From Clostridiales bacterium (GTDB taxonomy: Bacteria; Bacillota; Clostridia; Christensenellales; Aristaeellaceae): a stretch of 35,389 bases of DNA. The translations under genes were made by a program, and so were the position numbers. The DNA lies in assembly GCA_004556155.1 (NCBI GenBank), contig SFIM01000029.1, forward strand, positions 1-35,389, given 5' to 3'. Under the pieces are notes generated by a model that saw only the letters and a program-made list of their open reading frames with translations, was not told the DNA's origin and made no database searches. Shown piece by piece: positions 7,431-15,162 of this stretch. Position 1 is the stretch's first letter. Each line of letters begins with the position of its first letter.

Positions 7431-8366
7431 TTACTTCAGCTCGGCGAAGTACTTGATGGTGCGGACCATCTGGGAGGTGTAGCTGTTCTCGTTGTCGTAC
7501 CAGGACACGACCTGCACCTGATAGGTGTTGTCGTCCAGCTTGGCAACCATGGTCTGGGTAGCATCGAACAGAGAGCCATAGGACATGCCGATGATATCGG
7601 AGGAAACCACGGGCTCCTCGTTGTAGCCGTAGCTGGCGGAGGAAGCAGCCTTCATGGCGGCGTTGATGGATTCCTTGGTCACGTTCTCGCCCTTAACGAC
7701 GGCAACCAGGATGGTGGTGGAACCGGTGCATACGGGCACACGCTGGGCAGAGCCGATCAGCTTGCCGTTCAGTTCGGGGATAACCAGGCCGATGGCCTTG
7801 GCAGCGCCGGTGGAGTTGGGAACGATGTTCTGCGCGCCAGCGCGGGCACGGCGCAGATCGCCCTTGCGATGGGGGCCGTCCAGGCAGTTGGTGGTGCAGG
7901 AAGCGGCGGAGATGATGTTATCTTCCTTGGTCAGGGTGTTCTCGTTAACAGAGAACACGATGGTGGGCAGATCGTTGCCGGCAGGAGCAGAGATAACAAC
8001 CTTCTTGGCGCCGGCGGTGATGTGCGCCATGGCCTTTTCCTTCTTGGTGTAGAAGCCGGTGCACTCCAGCACAACGTCTACATCCAGCTTGCCCCAGGGG
8101 CAGTTGGCGGCGTCCTTTTCGGCGTAGATCTTAATTTCGGTGCCGTCCACGATGATGGAATCCTCAGTGGCGGATACAGTGTGCTTGTTCTCGCCGATCT
8201 TGCCGCAGTAGGGACCCTGAGCGGTGTCGTACTTGAGCAGATGGGCCAGCATCGCGGGGCTGGTCAGGTCGTTGATGGCGACAATCTGGTAGCCCTCAGC
8301 GCCGAACATCTGGCGGAAAGCAAGACGACCAATGCGGCCAAAACCGTTGATAGCAACTTTAACCAT
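7431..8366 (-). CDS. gapA: glyceraldehyde-3-phosphate dehydrogenase with an internal 31-residue deletion
   Basis: The reading frame gives 311 aa where the type I enzyme has about 340. It would oxidise glyceraldehyde 3-phosphate to 1,3-bisphosphoglycerate with NAD in glycolysis. The NAD fold starts with VKVAINGFGRIGR; the catalytic Cys157 is in SAASCTTNC; the C-terminal catalytic fold has NIVPNSTGAAKAIG and WYDNENSYTSQMV. After Leu162 the sequence jumps to DGPHRKGDLRRARAG. The family has about 31 residues there (APMAK.. to ..TIHAYTGDQ..), including the catalytic His and half of the S-loop. The frame is kept, so the deletion is 93 bp, with the junction between 7880 and 7881. Start 8366 is fixed by AAGGAGG 9 nt upstream and by the family N-terminus; the longer frame to 8561 has no support. 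As written the enzyme should be inactive or nearly so; an assembly error is possible. Confidence 0.93.
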   Translation of the reverse strand: MVKVAINGFGRIGRLAFRQMFGAEGYQIVAINDLTSPAMLAHLLKYDTAQGPYCGKIGENKHTVSATEDSIIVDGTEIKIYAEKDAANCPWGKLDVDVVLECTGFYTKKEKAMAHITAGAKKVVISAPAGNDLPTIVFSVNENTLTKEDNIISAASCTTNCLDGPHRKGDLRRARAGAQNIVPNSTGAAKAIGLVIPELNGKLIGSAQRVPVCTGSTTILVAVVKGENVTKESINAAMKAASSASYGYNEEPVVSSDIIGMSYGSLFDATQTMVAKLDDNTYQVQVVSWYDNENSYTSQMVRTIKYFAELK

Positions 8367-8418
8367 GGGAAAGACCTCCTTCATACTGTAAGCGGCGGGC
8401 TTATGCCACACCGATACT

Positions 8419-8447
8419 ATTATACCCGCTTTCCCCGCGTTTGGCAA
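8419..8447 (-). promoter_or_regulatory. sigma-A promoter of gapA
   Basis: On the minus strand TTGCCA (8447-8442), 17-bp spacer, TATAAT (8424-8419), about 50 nt before the gapA start codon. Confidence 0.85.
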
Positions 8448-8494
8448 TATCTGTGATGAATAAATCTGTACTTTTAGGAGCGATTGCAGATATT

Positions 8495-8671
8495 TTAACG
8501 CAGTGTACCCGTGCGCACATCGTACAGCCTTCGCACCAGCCTTTTGCAGCAGGCGCACCAAGCCGACACCACATAGGCGCTTCTCCCCTCAGCGCAGGCA
8601 GGCACAATCAGGTAATAGCGAACGGTATTTCGGCAAAAGGGGCACTGCGTTTCTCCCGTAATCAGCGACAT
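8495..8671 (-). CDS. 58-aa zinc-ribbon-like small protein
   Basis: A short minus-strand frame reading MSLITGETQCPFCRNTVRYY then a 38-residue remainder that ends RTGTLR. Two Cys pairs, CPFC (10-13) and CACC (39-42), sit 25 residues apart, the layout of a small zinc ribbon. GGAGGG about 9 nt upstream of the ATG supports translation, and a TATACT-like box lies near 8690. It is upstream of gapA on the same strand but the gapA promoter lies between them. Function unknown; it could instead be a chance ORF. Confidence 0.5.
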   Translation of the reverse strand: MSLITGETQCPFCRNTVRYYLIVPACAEGRSAYVVSAWCACCKRLVRRLYDVRTGTLR

Positions 8672-8825
8672 ACGCCTTCCCTCCGCTCATCAGTATAATA
8701 ATAAAATCATTCTTCCAATCGGCGAAAGCTCATAATAATATTATCATATTTCGGCAATAATAGCAATGATTTTGTTGTTTTCAGCGTTTGCTGATAATTT
8801 TATATATACTGGTTTGGAGGTGAGC

Positions 8826-9137
8826 ATGATGATTGGCGAGCGGTTACAGGAAATTCGCAAGGATAACGGCGATACGCAGCAGGATCTGGCCAACAAGCTG
8901 CACGCTTCCCTGTATGCCGTGCGCTGCTGGGAGCAGGGCAAAAGCGATCCCAGCCATGACACGCTGGCGGCCATTTGCCGGCTGTATGATGTGTCCGCCG
9001 ATTATCTGCTGGGGCTCAGCGACGAGGATCCCCGCTGCGCGCAGCGCAGGCAAAGCCGGCTGACTCCCGAAAACGCCGCCATGCTGAAGCGCTTTGAAGC
9101 CTTTCTGCTTTATGAGCAGGCGCACGGAAAGCACTAA
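8826..9137 (+). CDS. XRE-family HTH transcriptional regulator
   Basis: A 103-aa protein. Residues 1-62 form a lambda-repressor-type helix-turn-helix domain (IGERLQEIRKDNGDTQQDLA, then AVRCWEQGKSDPSHDTLAAI, then YDVSADYLLGLSD), the standard Cro/C1 pattern. The 40-residue tail is short and has no known sensor domain. GGAGG at 8816-8820 serves the adjacent ATGs at 8826 and 8829; a longer frame from 8766 has no RBS. Upstream, 8690-8815 is AT-rich with dyads (AATAATATTAT near 8735-8745), a likely operator or promoter region shared with the divergent small ORF. Target genes cannot be read; it probably controls itself. Confidence 0.9.
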   Translation: MMIGERLQEIRKDNGDTQQDLANKLHASLYAVRCWEQGKSDPSHDTLAAICRLYDVSADYLLGLSDEDPRCAQRRQSRLTPENAAMLKRFEAFLLYEQAHGKH

Positions 9138-9202
9138 AGGAGCGCTTATGCTTGAACGCAACAAGCACAATGGCTTTTTACGGTTATTTTCAAAACTTGC
9201 TA

Positions 9203-9237
9203 TAGCAAAAATGCCCTCAAAAGGAGCATTTTTGCTA
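9203..9237. terminator. perfect 12-bp inverted repeat, likely bidirectional terminator
   Basis: TAGCAAAAATGC and GCATTTTTGCTA pair perfectly around an 11-nt loop. It lies between the XRE gene and the tRNA cluster coming from the other strand. The arm carries its own A/T run, so it could stop transcription from both sides. Confidence 0.6.
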
Positions 9238-9281
9238 TTTACGGTTTTTCCACATGGAGATTTTAAAAGCCCTTGTAAATC

Positions 9282-9308
9282 AAAAAACCGCCTTGCACAG
9301 GCGGTTTC
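9282..9308 (-). terminator. terminator of the tRNA operon
   Basis: On the minus strand AAACCGCCT / AGGCGGTTT form a stem followed by a T run, just past the last tRNA gene. Confidence 0.9.
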
Positions 9309-9311
9309 TTG

Positions 9312-9387
9312 TGGTGCGCCATCAGGGACTCGAACCCGGGACACCCTGATTAAGAGTCAGGTGCTCTACCAACTGAGCTAATGGCGC
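9312..9387 (-). tRNA. tRNA-Lys(CTT)
   Basis: Cloverleaf on the minus strand: acceptor GCGCCAT / ATGGCGC, D arm GCTC..GAGC, anticodon loop CTCTTAA (anticodon CTT), T arm with GTTCGAG, encoded CCA. Last gene of the eight-tRNA operon. Confidence 0.97.
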
Positions 9388-9413
9388 ATGTGAGGAGCAA
9401 TGCTTCCTCAAAC

Positions 9414-9489
<76 letters not shown>

Positions 9490-9523
9490 GTGGCGCATGG
9501 GGTATGGCTCGCGAAAGGAAAAG

Positions 9524-9599
9524 TGGAGCGGTAGACGAGGCTCGGACTCGCGACCTCAACCTTGGCAAGGTTGCGCTCTACCAACTGAGCTACTACCGC
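9524..9599 (-). tRNA. tRNA-Gly(GCC)
   Basis: Acceptor GCGGTAG / CTACCGC, anticodon loop TTGCCAA (anticodon GCC), CCA encoded. The T loop reads GTCCGAGC rather than the usual GTTCGA, a slight departure. Second glycine isoacceptor in the cluster. Confidence 0.95.
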
Positions 9600-9611
9600 G
9601 TAAAGCAGATG

Positions 9612-9695
9612 TGGTGCGGACGAAGAGACTTGAACTCTTACGTCGTTAGACACCAGATCCTAAGTCTGGCGCGTCTGCCATTCCGCCACGCCCGC
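9612..9695 (-). tRNA. tRNA-Leu(TAG)
   Basis: 84 nt with the long variable arm of a class II tRNA. Acceptor GCGGGCG / CGTCCGC with one G-U pair, anticodon loop CTTAGGA (anticodon TAG), CCA encoded. Confidence 0.96.
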
Positions 9696-9721
9696 CTGAC
9701 TTGACTTTCATCCCCGAAGGG

Positions 9722-9797
9722 TGGTGACCCATCGGAGATTCGAACTCCGGACACCTTGATTAAAAGTCAAGTGCTCTACCACCTGAGCTAATGGGTC
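9722..9797 (-). tRNA. tRNA-Lys(TTT)
   Basis: Acceptor GACCCAT / ATGGGTC, anticodon loop CTTTTAA (anticodon TTT), T-loop GTTCGAAT, CCA encoded. Body similar to tRNA-Lys(CTT) in the same operon, suggesting duplication. Confidence 0.97.
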
Positions 9798-9800
9798 ATT

Positions 9801-9875
9801 TGGCAGGGGTGGCAGGGTTCGAACCTACGAATCAGGGAGTCAAAGTCCCTTGCCTTACCGCTTGGCTACACCCCT
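9801..9875 (-). tRNA. tRNA-Gln(TTG)
   Basis: Acceptor AGGGGTG / CACCCCT, anticodon loop CTTTGAC (anticodon TTG), T-loop GTTCGAAC, CCA encoded. Confidence 0.97.
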
Positions 9876-9910
9876 ATGTAGAGGAGACGCCAACCGAAAA
9901 GAAGAAAAAA

Positions 9911-9987
9911 TGGGGTGGGTAGTGGGAGTCGAACCCACGATATCCAGAGCCACAATCTGGCGCTCTAACCACTGAACTACACCCACC
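9911..9987 (-). tRNA. tRNA-His(GTG)
   Basis: Anticodon loop TTGTGGC (anticodon GTG), T-loop GTTCGACT, CCA encoded. The extra 5' G (position -1, at 9987) faces C73, the identity mark of tRNA-His. Confidence 0.96.
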
Positions 9988-9995
9988 ATATGGGT

Positions 9996-10072
<77 letters not shown>

Positions 10073-10124
10073 AGGCCGCTGTCGGGGAGTGTCGGGGGAT
10101 TTGATTCCCTGCTGACAAGAACAG

Positions 10125-10153
10125 ATGATAGCACAACTCGTCCTATTTGTCAA
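10125..10153 (-). promoter_or_regulatory. promoter of the tRNA operon
   Basis: On the minus strand TTGACA (10153-10148), 17-bp spacer, TATCAT (10130-10125). No gene lies between it and tRNA-Arg. Confidence 0.88.
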
Positions 10154-10196
10154 CATCATTTTTTAATTTTTTTGATATTTTTGTCAGCCGCCACGC

Positions 10197-10227
10197 AAAA
10201 AGCGGGGCCGCAACCGCAGCCCCGCGC
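10197..10227 (-). terminator. terminator of the L,D-transpeptidase/CapA fusion gene
   Basis: On the minus strand GCGGGGCTGCGG / CCGCAACCGC-type stem (GCGGGG..CCCCGC) followed by TTTTTG, 11 nt after the stop codon. Confidence 0.88.
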
Positions 10228-10237
10228 AAATGGATGG

Positions 10238-13057
10238 TTAAAAAGTCATGATCTCCGATATTTCCGCCGGGCTATCCTGCTGAATGCGGTTCAGGATGCG
10301 GTCTTTCTCCTCCCCCTCAGCCATCACGGGCTGAAAGTTGGTGGTGCCATCCTGCACGCCGCTGGTCAGGATGGGAATCAGCCGCGCCTGCACGCCATCG
10401 CACACCTGATGGTCAAAATGCAGCGTCAGCTGCACCACCAGGCCGTCATAGTCCGTGGGGTTCAGATTGCCGCCGAACACAAAATTGCCCAGGCTGTAAA
10501 AGATGGGCTTGCCGTTGTACACTTCCACGCCCTGCACCACATGCGGATGCGTGCCAATCACGCAGTCCGCGCCCGCATCGATGGCATAGGTGGCCATCAG
10601 CTTTTGAATGTCGTTGTGGTTTTCGGCATACTCCGTGCCCCAGTGGCAGGCATAGACGATGTAATCGCAGTCCGCCTTTTTAAGCGCCTTGATCTCATTG
10701 GTCATGGTGGCGCGGTTCTGATGCCACATGCTCTCGCGGATGCCGGCAAAGCCGATCTTCACGCCGTCCTTTTCAAAGATGTGCGTATAGGTATAGCCGC
10801 TGTAGGCGATGCCCGCGCGCTGCAGGGTATCGCGGGTGGAGCGGCGGCCGCTCACGCCGTAATCAATATAGTGATTATTGGCGATGTTGGCATGCTCCAC
10901 CGAGGCGGCCAGCAGGATGTTGACAAAGCTGGTGGGCCCCCTGAAGTTATACAGCCGCCCGTCCAGCTTGTCGGTGGAATCGTCCTTGAGCACGGATTCC
11001 AAATTGACCGTGGTGTAATCATCCTGGCTGAACAGCTCGCGAAAGTTGGCCAGCGGATAGGCATAGCCCTGCGCGGCCACCACGGAGTCAAACGAGTTTT
11101 CATTGGCGCGCAGCTTATCTTCGCTGCCCAGCAGCGCGTCGCCCGTAAAGGTCAGCACGATGCTGGTCTGCGGCGGCGGGGTGGGGCTGGGCGTAGGCGT
11201 CGGGCTGGGGGTGGGAGAGGGCGTGGGCGAGGGGCTGGGACTGGGTGTAGGCGTGGCCGCGATGGCCTGCTTGCCAAACAGCTTGGCATAGGTATTCTTG
11301 CCCACGATACCGTCCGCCTTGATCTTGGAAGCCTTCTGGAAGGCCGTCACAGCGCGCTGCGTGCCCTGCCCCCACACGCCGTCCAATTCACCGCGATAGT
11401 AGTTCAGCTCCTTGAGCCGTTCCTGCACCTGCAATACGGCCAGCCCCTTGGAGCCGTAGCCCAAATCACGGGTATAGTGCGGCTCGGGCGTAGCGGTAGG
11501 TTCGGCGGTAGGAATGGGCGTAAAATCCGCCGTGGGCGCGGGCGTATCCGAAACCGCCGCATCGGGGGAGGCTTCGGGCTGCTCGGACGCCGCAAGCGCA
11601 TCGGTCACAGCAGGCGTTTGCGTAGCGGCGGGAGCGTTGATCTCCGCCAGCCGTTCCGCGCGCGCCTGGGGATCGTCAATCACCAGCACCTTGGTATAAT
11701 AAGGAATATGCGTCCACACCCAATAGGCGTTCAGACCCTGCTCGTTCATGCGGGTATCCATGCGCACGCAGCCGTGGGAGGCTTTCTTGCCCAGCTCCAC
11801 CAGGTGTTCGGAATAATCCCACTTGGCCCCGCGCAGCTTGCAGCCCAGCGAGTGGATCAGGTTGCCGCCGTCGATGCGGATGGCGTAGTTATACATGTAG
11901 CCTTCGCTTTTGAAATTGATCATGCGGTCGGTGGTCAGGAAAGCTCCGGCGCGCGTTTCGCGGAACAGCTTATCCTGCGCCATCAGGCCGGAGGATACGG
12001 TGATCTGGCCCAGCTTATGGCCATCCTCATAGATGGTCATGATCTGCGTGTTTTTATCAATCAGGATGCCGTAGCGCGCCGCGGGGATGACATTGAACAG
12101 CTTTTTCTGGGGCACATAACCCTCGATATATTCGCCGTCCTCATGCCGCCACGCAGCCACCTTGGCGTAGCCGTTATCCTGATCCAGCGCCAGCACGATC
12201 ACAGCCTGCGACTGGCCGTGCACCGTGCCCAGCACTTCGGATTTGCTATTAGGCTGGGCAAACACCTTTTGATGCTGCAAACGGCCCACATCCACCACCG
12301 TGACGGGGTACATCATGGCCGCCCACACGTCCGCGTCGCTGTCCAAATTCTCGGGCAGATACAGCGCGCGGTCGGTCACAGTCAGCGGAGCGGAGGGCGC
12401 TTTTTCGTGGCTGACGGCCACATGCACTTCATAGGGCTCCTGCGCGCTGCCCTTGACGGAGAAGGTAAGCACATAGCGTCCCTCGGGCACGCTTTGATTG
12501 TTGACCTGCCCGTTCCAGCGGAAGATGTGCGGCAGCATATCGGTCTGCTGGATATTCCAGGTGCGCAGGATGGTCTGCGGCGCGTCCTCGGCGGTCAGCT
12601 GCACGTTCATGGTGCCGCTGGCGGTGATCAGATAGTTGACCAAAAAGCCGTCCTGCCCGGCATAAACGGTATCGCCCGAGGGGATCAGATATTGCAGCGC
12701 GGCGGCGGCAAGCTTTACCGTAAGCGGCGTTTCGCTCACATAGGTATCGCGCTCGGTTTGCAGCGTAACGGTCAGCGTATACGCCCCGCGCTGCAGCGCC
12801 TCGGCATTATCCCCCAGGCCATCCCAGGCAATGCAGTTCTCCCCGGCCTGCGCCTGTGCGGTGGCGATTACATAGCTAACGTAATCGTCGCTGACACGCA
12901 GGGTCAGTTCGCCCTCATCCGGGCAGGTGACCGTAATCTCCGCCGGGGCATAGGGCCGCACATATTCGGGCACGGCAACGTCAAGCGCTTCGCCGGAGGC
13001 CAGAACGGCAGGCAAAAGCAGCAGCAGGGCAAGCAGGGCGAGGGCGTACTTCTTCAT
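10238..13057 (-). CDS. secreted fusion: Ig-like, L,D-transpeptidase (YkuD), peptidoglycan-binding and CapA-type domains
   Basis: A 939-aa exported protein. Order of parts: signal peptide 1-21 (ending VLASGEA); two FlgD-like Ig repeats (about 25-125 and 125-220; GAYTLTVTL, EGRYVLTFSV); an SH3-like segment (about 255-310); a YkuD L,D-transpeptidase with the catalytic motif SHGCVRMD, Cys near 430; a Pro/Thr/Ala-rich linker; a PG_binding_1 domain (about 532-600; LGYGSKGLAVLQVQERLKEL); a Ser/Pro/Thr-Pro linker (about 606-635); and a CapA/PgsA metallophosphatase-like domain (about 637-900) with TGDALLG, NNHYIDYG, GTHPHVVQG and SLGNFVFG. YkuD makes 3-3 cross-links in peptidoglycan; CapA domains are tied to poly-gamma-glutamate or related surface polymer systems. 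Having both in one chain is unusual. The next gene upstream on this strand is another secreted protein, with a terminator between, so it is likely its own unit; a promoter is not clear in the short gap. Confidence 0.93.
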   Translation of the reverse strand: MKKYALALLALLLLLPAVLASGEALDVAVPEYVRPYAPAEITVTCPDEGELTLRVSDDYVSYVIATAQAQAGENCIAWDGLGDNAEALQRGAYTLTVTLQTERDTYVSETPLTVKLAAAALQYLIPSGDTVYAGQDGFLVNYLITASGTMNVQLTAEDAPQTILRTWNIQQTDMLPHIFRWNGQVNNQSVPEGRYVLTFSVKGSAQEPYEVHVAVSHEKAPSAPLTVTDRALYLPENLDSDADVWAAMMYPVTVVDVGRLQHQKVFAQPNSKSEVLGTVHGQSQAVIVLALDQDNGYAKVAAWRHEDGEYIEGYVPQKKLFNVIPAARYGILIDKNTQIMTIYEDGHKLGQITVSSGLMAQDKLFRETRAGAFLTTDRMINFKSEGYMYNYAIRIDGGNLIHSLGCKLRGAKWDYSEHLVELGKKASHGCVRMDTRMNEQGLNAYWVWTHIPYYTKVLVIDDPQARAERLAEINAPAATQTPAVTDALAASEQPEASPDAAVSDTPAPTADFTPIPTAEPTATPEPHYTRDLGYGSKGLAVLQVQERLKELNYYRGELDGVWGQGTQRAVTAFQKASKIKADGIVGKNTYAKLFGKQAIAATPTPSPSPSPTPSPTPSPTPTPSPTPPPQTSIVLTFTGDALLGSEDKLRANENSFDSVVAAQGYAYPLANFRELFSQDDYTTVNLESVLKDDSTDKLDGRLYNFRGPTSFVNILLAASVEHANIANNHYIDYGVSGRRSTRDTLQRAGIAYSGYTYTHIFEKDGVKIGFAGIRESMWHQNRATMTNEIKALKKADCDYIVYACHWGTEYAENHNDIQKLMATYAIDAGADCVIGTHPHVVQGVEVYNGKPIFYSLGNFVFGGNLNPTDYDGLVVQLTLHFDHQVCDGVQARLIPILTSGVQDGTTNFQPVMAEGEEKDRILNRIQQDSPAEISEIMTF

Positions 13058-13095
13058 GGCTTATGTTCCTTTGCAGCGTGATACCTCTTGAGCAT

Positions 13096-13135
13096 AAAAC
13101 CTCCCGTGCCGATTGTCAAGCGGACGCGGGAGGTT
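13096..13135 (-). terminator. terminator of the 259-aa secreted protein gene
   Basis: On the minus strand AACCTCCCG and CGGGAGGTT pair, followed by TTTTA. It separates the gene from the downstream fusion gene. Confidence 0.88.
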
Positions 13136-13158
13136 GTTACAATTTGCGCTTTGAGCGA

Positions 13159-13938
13159 TTATTGGATGGCCTTAATAGAGGAATAAATGTTGTCGTAAAT
13201 CTTCATATAGCTGCTGTTGTACCAGCCGGGGCAGGTGATATGCAGCGTAAGCAGCTTATTGTTGCCGATGATCGCCATGTGCACGCGGCCGCGCACGATG
13301 GTGCCGTCGCTCATCACACCGCGGTAGTTGTTATAGTAGCCCGTGCCGCCCGCCAGCTTTTTGCTGGCCGCCTTCCAGGTTTCCCACTTGGTGGGATACT
13401 GCGCGCCCAGGTTTTTGAGGTAGTTGGCCAGGTCGGTCTGCACATCCTTGGCCGCGTAATTGCTGGTGATGGGCGTTACCTGCAGGGTAATCACGCAGGG
13501 GTAGCCATCGCGCACGGCGGAGGCCGGCTCGGTAAGGATGTAAGTATCGCTGGCAGAATCATCCACCGTGTAGCCCACGGCGGACTTGAAGGTGAAGCCC
13601 AGCTTGGCGGCGGTATACTCGCCATAGGTAAAGGTCAGCTCCGGCCGCGGGGTAGGCGTGGGCATATCGATGGGATCGATGGGAATGGGCGTAGCGCCGG
13701 CATACACGCGCTCGCCATTGGCATTGTACGCGCCGCTGGCGGCGGTGTAGCCGTTATCCTCTTCAGACGCGGGATTATACCCTGACGGCAGCCCCATGGA
13801 CTCCATCTGGGATTGCTGCTGCGTCAGCTGATCCAGGGGCGAAACCTGACCCTGGCCATCCGTGGCAAGAGCGGGGATCGCGTTCAGGGTCAAAACCGCT
13901 GCCGCAAGCAGGGAAATAATAGCAGTGCGTTTCTTCAT
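13159..13938 (-). CDS. secreted protein of unknown function with Pro-rich spacer
   Basis: A 259-aa exported protein. Residues 1-25 are a signal peptide (MKKRTAIISLLAAAVLTLNA.., cleavage near ALATDG). Residues 26-105 are Gln/Ser/Asn-rich and end in a short Thr-Pro stretch (PIDMPTPTPRPEL), a wall-spanning type linker. Residues about 106-259 form a compact alpha/beta domain beginning TFTYGEYTAAKLGFTFKSAV, with the look of a PsbP-like fold (YTVDDSASDTYILTEP, ..LLTLHITCPGWY..), but I do not recognise the family firmly. It has its own promoter (14001-14029) and terminator. The Thr-Pro linker style matches the neighbouring fusion protein, so both may act in the cell wall. RBS GGAGG precedes the ATG. 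Confidence 0.8.
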   Translation of the reverse strand: MKKRTAIISLLAAAVLTLNAIPALATDGQGQVSPLDQLTQQQSQMESMGLPSGYNPASEEDNGYTAASGAYNANGERVYAGATPIPIDPIDMPTPTPRPELTFTYGEYTAAKLGFTFKSAVGYTVDDSASDTYILTEPASAVRDGYPCVITLQVTPITSNYAAKDVQTDLANYLKNLGAQYPTKWETWKAASKKLAGGTGYYNNYRGVMSDGTIVRGRVHMAIIGNNKLLTLHITCPGWYNSSYMKIYDNIYSSIKAIQ

Positions 13939-14000
13939 GGCTGATAACCTCCGTCAGGCTCGTCGCCGTCGATCGGGACACGCTTTGTATCCTTTACATA

Positions 14001-14029
14001 ATTGTAACGAATTTGTAGTGATTCGTCAA
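14001..14029 (-). promoter_or_regulatory. promoter of the 259-aa secreted protein gene
   Basis: On the minus strand TTGACG (14029-14024), 17-bp spacer, TACAAT (14006-14001), about 60 nt before the start codon. Confidence 0.75.
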
Positions 14030-14079
14030 GTAATTTTTACATTTTCTTCTGCCGTCTGCGAACAGCCCCCGCAGGCGGA

Positions 14080-15000
14080 TTACAGGGTGTTTTTCTGGCG
14101 CACGATATCACCCATCAGCGTGATGAGCTGCTCCGCCGAATACCCCAGCGACTCCTCGCTTCGATAGGCCACCGCATACTGGCGGGAAGCGTCAAAGCCC
14201 ATGATGTGATAAAAGCTGGGCCGCACATCATACAGCGGCGAATAGCGCAATAGGCCGGGCAGAAAGCTCAGCCCCACGCCGCAGGCGGTGAGGATCATGG
14301 CCGTATCCCAATTGGACGTTGCATAGCTGACGCGCGGCGTAAAGCCCGCGTAATGAAAGATGCGCGTTTGCAGCTCGGATACCTTCTGCTTGGGCGGCAG
14401 CAGGATAAAGGGCTCGTCCCGCACATAAAGCAAATCCATGCGCAATCCGTCCTTGCTTTCATCCGCCAGCGCGTTGGCAGGGTGCGTCTGCGGCACGGCC
14501 AGCATAATCTCCTCCGAGCCGATCACGCAGTAATGCAGCTCGGGATTGGCAGGCAGCGCAGGCACAAAACAGAAGGGCAATTCATCCTCGATCACCATGC
14601 GCTCCAGATCCAGGGAGGATTTTTCCACCACCTCTAATTTTACGCCCGGCAGGTTTTGCACGTAGTAGCGAAACACATCCGGCAGATAATACTTGCTATA
14701 AAAGGGCGATATGCCAAATCGCAGCGTTTTGTGGCGGCCGTCCGCCACGCCGCGCACATCCGACAGCATTTTATCCCGTGCGTTCAAGATCAAACGCCCG
14801 CGTTCCACCAGCAGCCGCCCCGCCTCGGTGGGCACAGTCATGTTGCCCGAGCGCACAAACAGCTTGCACCCGGCCTCGGCCTCCATGCGCCGCAGCGCCT
14901 GGGACAGAGCGGGCTGGCTGATAAACAGGCTGGCTGCGGCGGCCGTAATGCTTTGCTTATCGGCAATGGCGATAATATAGCTGATTTCGCGTATATCCAT
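14080..15000 (-). CDS. LysR-family transcriptional regulator
   Basis: A 306-aa regulator of normal LysR length. Residues 1-60 are the winged HTH (DIREISYIIAIADKQSITAA, LFISQPALSQALRRMEAEAG, TEAGRLL); residues about 90-300 are the two-lobed inducer-binding domain (LRFGISPFYSKYYLPDVF.., CGVGLSFLPGLL). GGAGGG lies 9 nt before the ATG. It is transcribed away from the ugp-like operon starting at 15163, with about 160 bp between them; LysR regulators usually control the divergent neighbour, so glycerophosphodiester or sugar uptake is the likely target. The inducer is unknown. Confidence 0.95.
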   Translation of the reverse strand: MDIREISYIIAIADKQSITAAAASLFISQPALSQALRRMEAEAGCKLFVRSGNMTVPTEAGRLLVERGRLILNARDKMLSDVRGVADGRHKTLRFGISPFYSKYYLPDVFRYYVQNLPGVKLEVVEKSSLDLERMVIEDELPFCFVPALPANPELHYCVIGSEEIMLAVPQTHPANALADESKDGLRMDLLYVRDEPFILLPPKQKVSELQTRIFHYAGFTPRVSYATSNWDTAMILTACGVGLSFLPGLLRYSPLYDVRPSFYHIMGFDASRQYAVAYRSEESLGYSAEQLITLMGDIVRQKNTL

Positions 15001-15056
15001 CCAAAATTTCCCTCCATGTCATAACTCAAGCTTATGTTTTCATTCTATCTACCTAT

Positions 15057-15085
15057 TTGACATTCGTCAACCGCAACCATAAAAT
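15057..15085 (+). promoter_or_regulatory. promoter of the ugp-like operon with a dyad over the -35 box
   Basis: TTGACA (15057-15062), 17-bp spacer, TAAAAT (15080-15085). The -35 box is part of the inverted repeat TTGACATTCGTCAA (15057-15070), a possible operator for the divergent LysR protein. Confidence 0.75.
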
Positions 15086-15162
15086 AAAAGGTGAAAATGT
15101 GCTGTTATCAGCATCTGTTTTGACCTGCAAAAAACAATCGCACAGTTCAGGAGGCGCAGCCT

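Noticed and set aside
8367..8561. A 65-residue N-terminal extension of GAPDH
   Set aside because: It crosses the gapA promoter and the true RBS, and the family starts at VKVAINGFGRIGR.
9148..9381. A small protein after the XRE gene ending in ..GTRTRDTLIKSQVLYQLS
   Set aside because: That tail is the translation of the antisense of tRNA-Lys, a well-known false ORF; the front part crosses two terminator hairpins.
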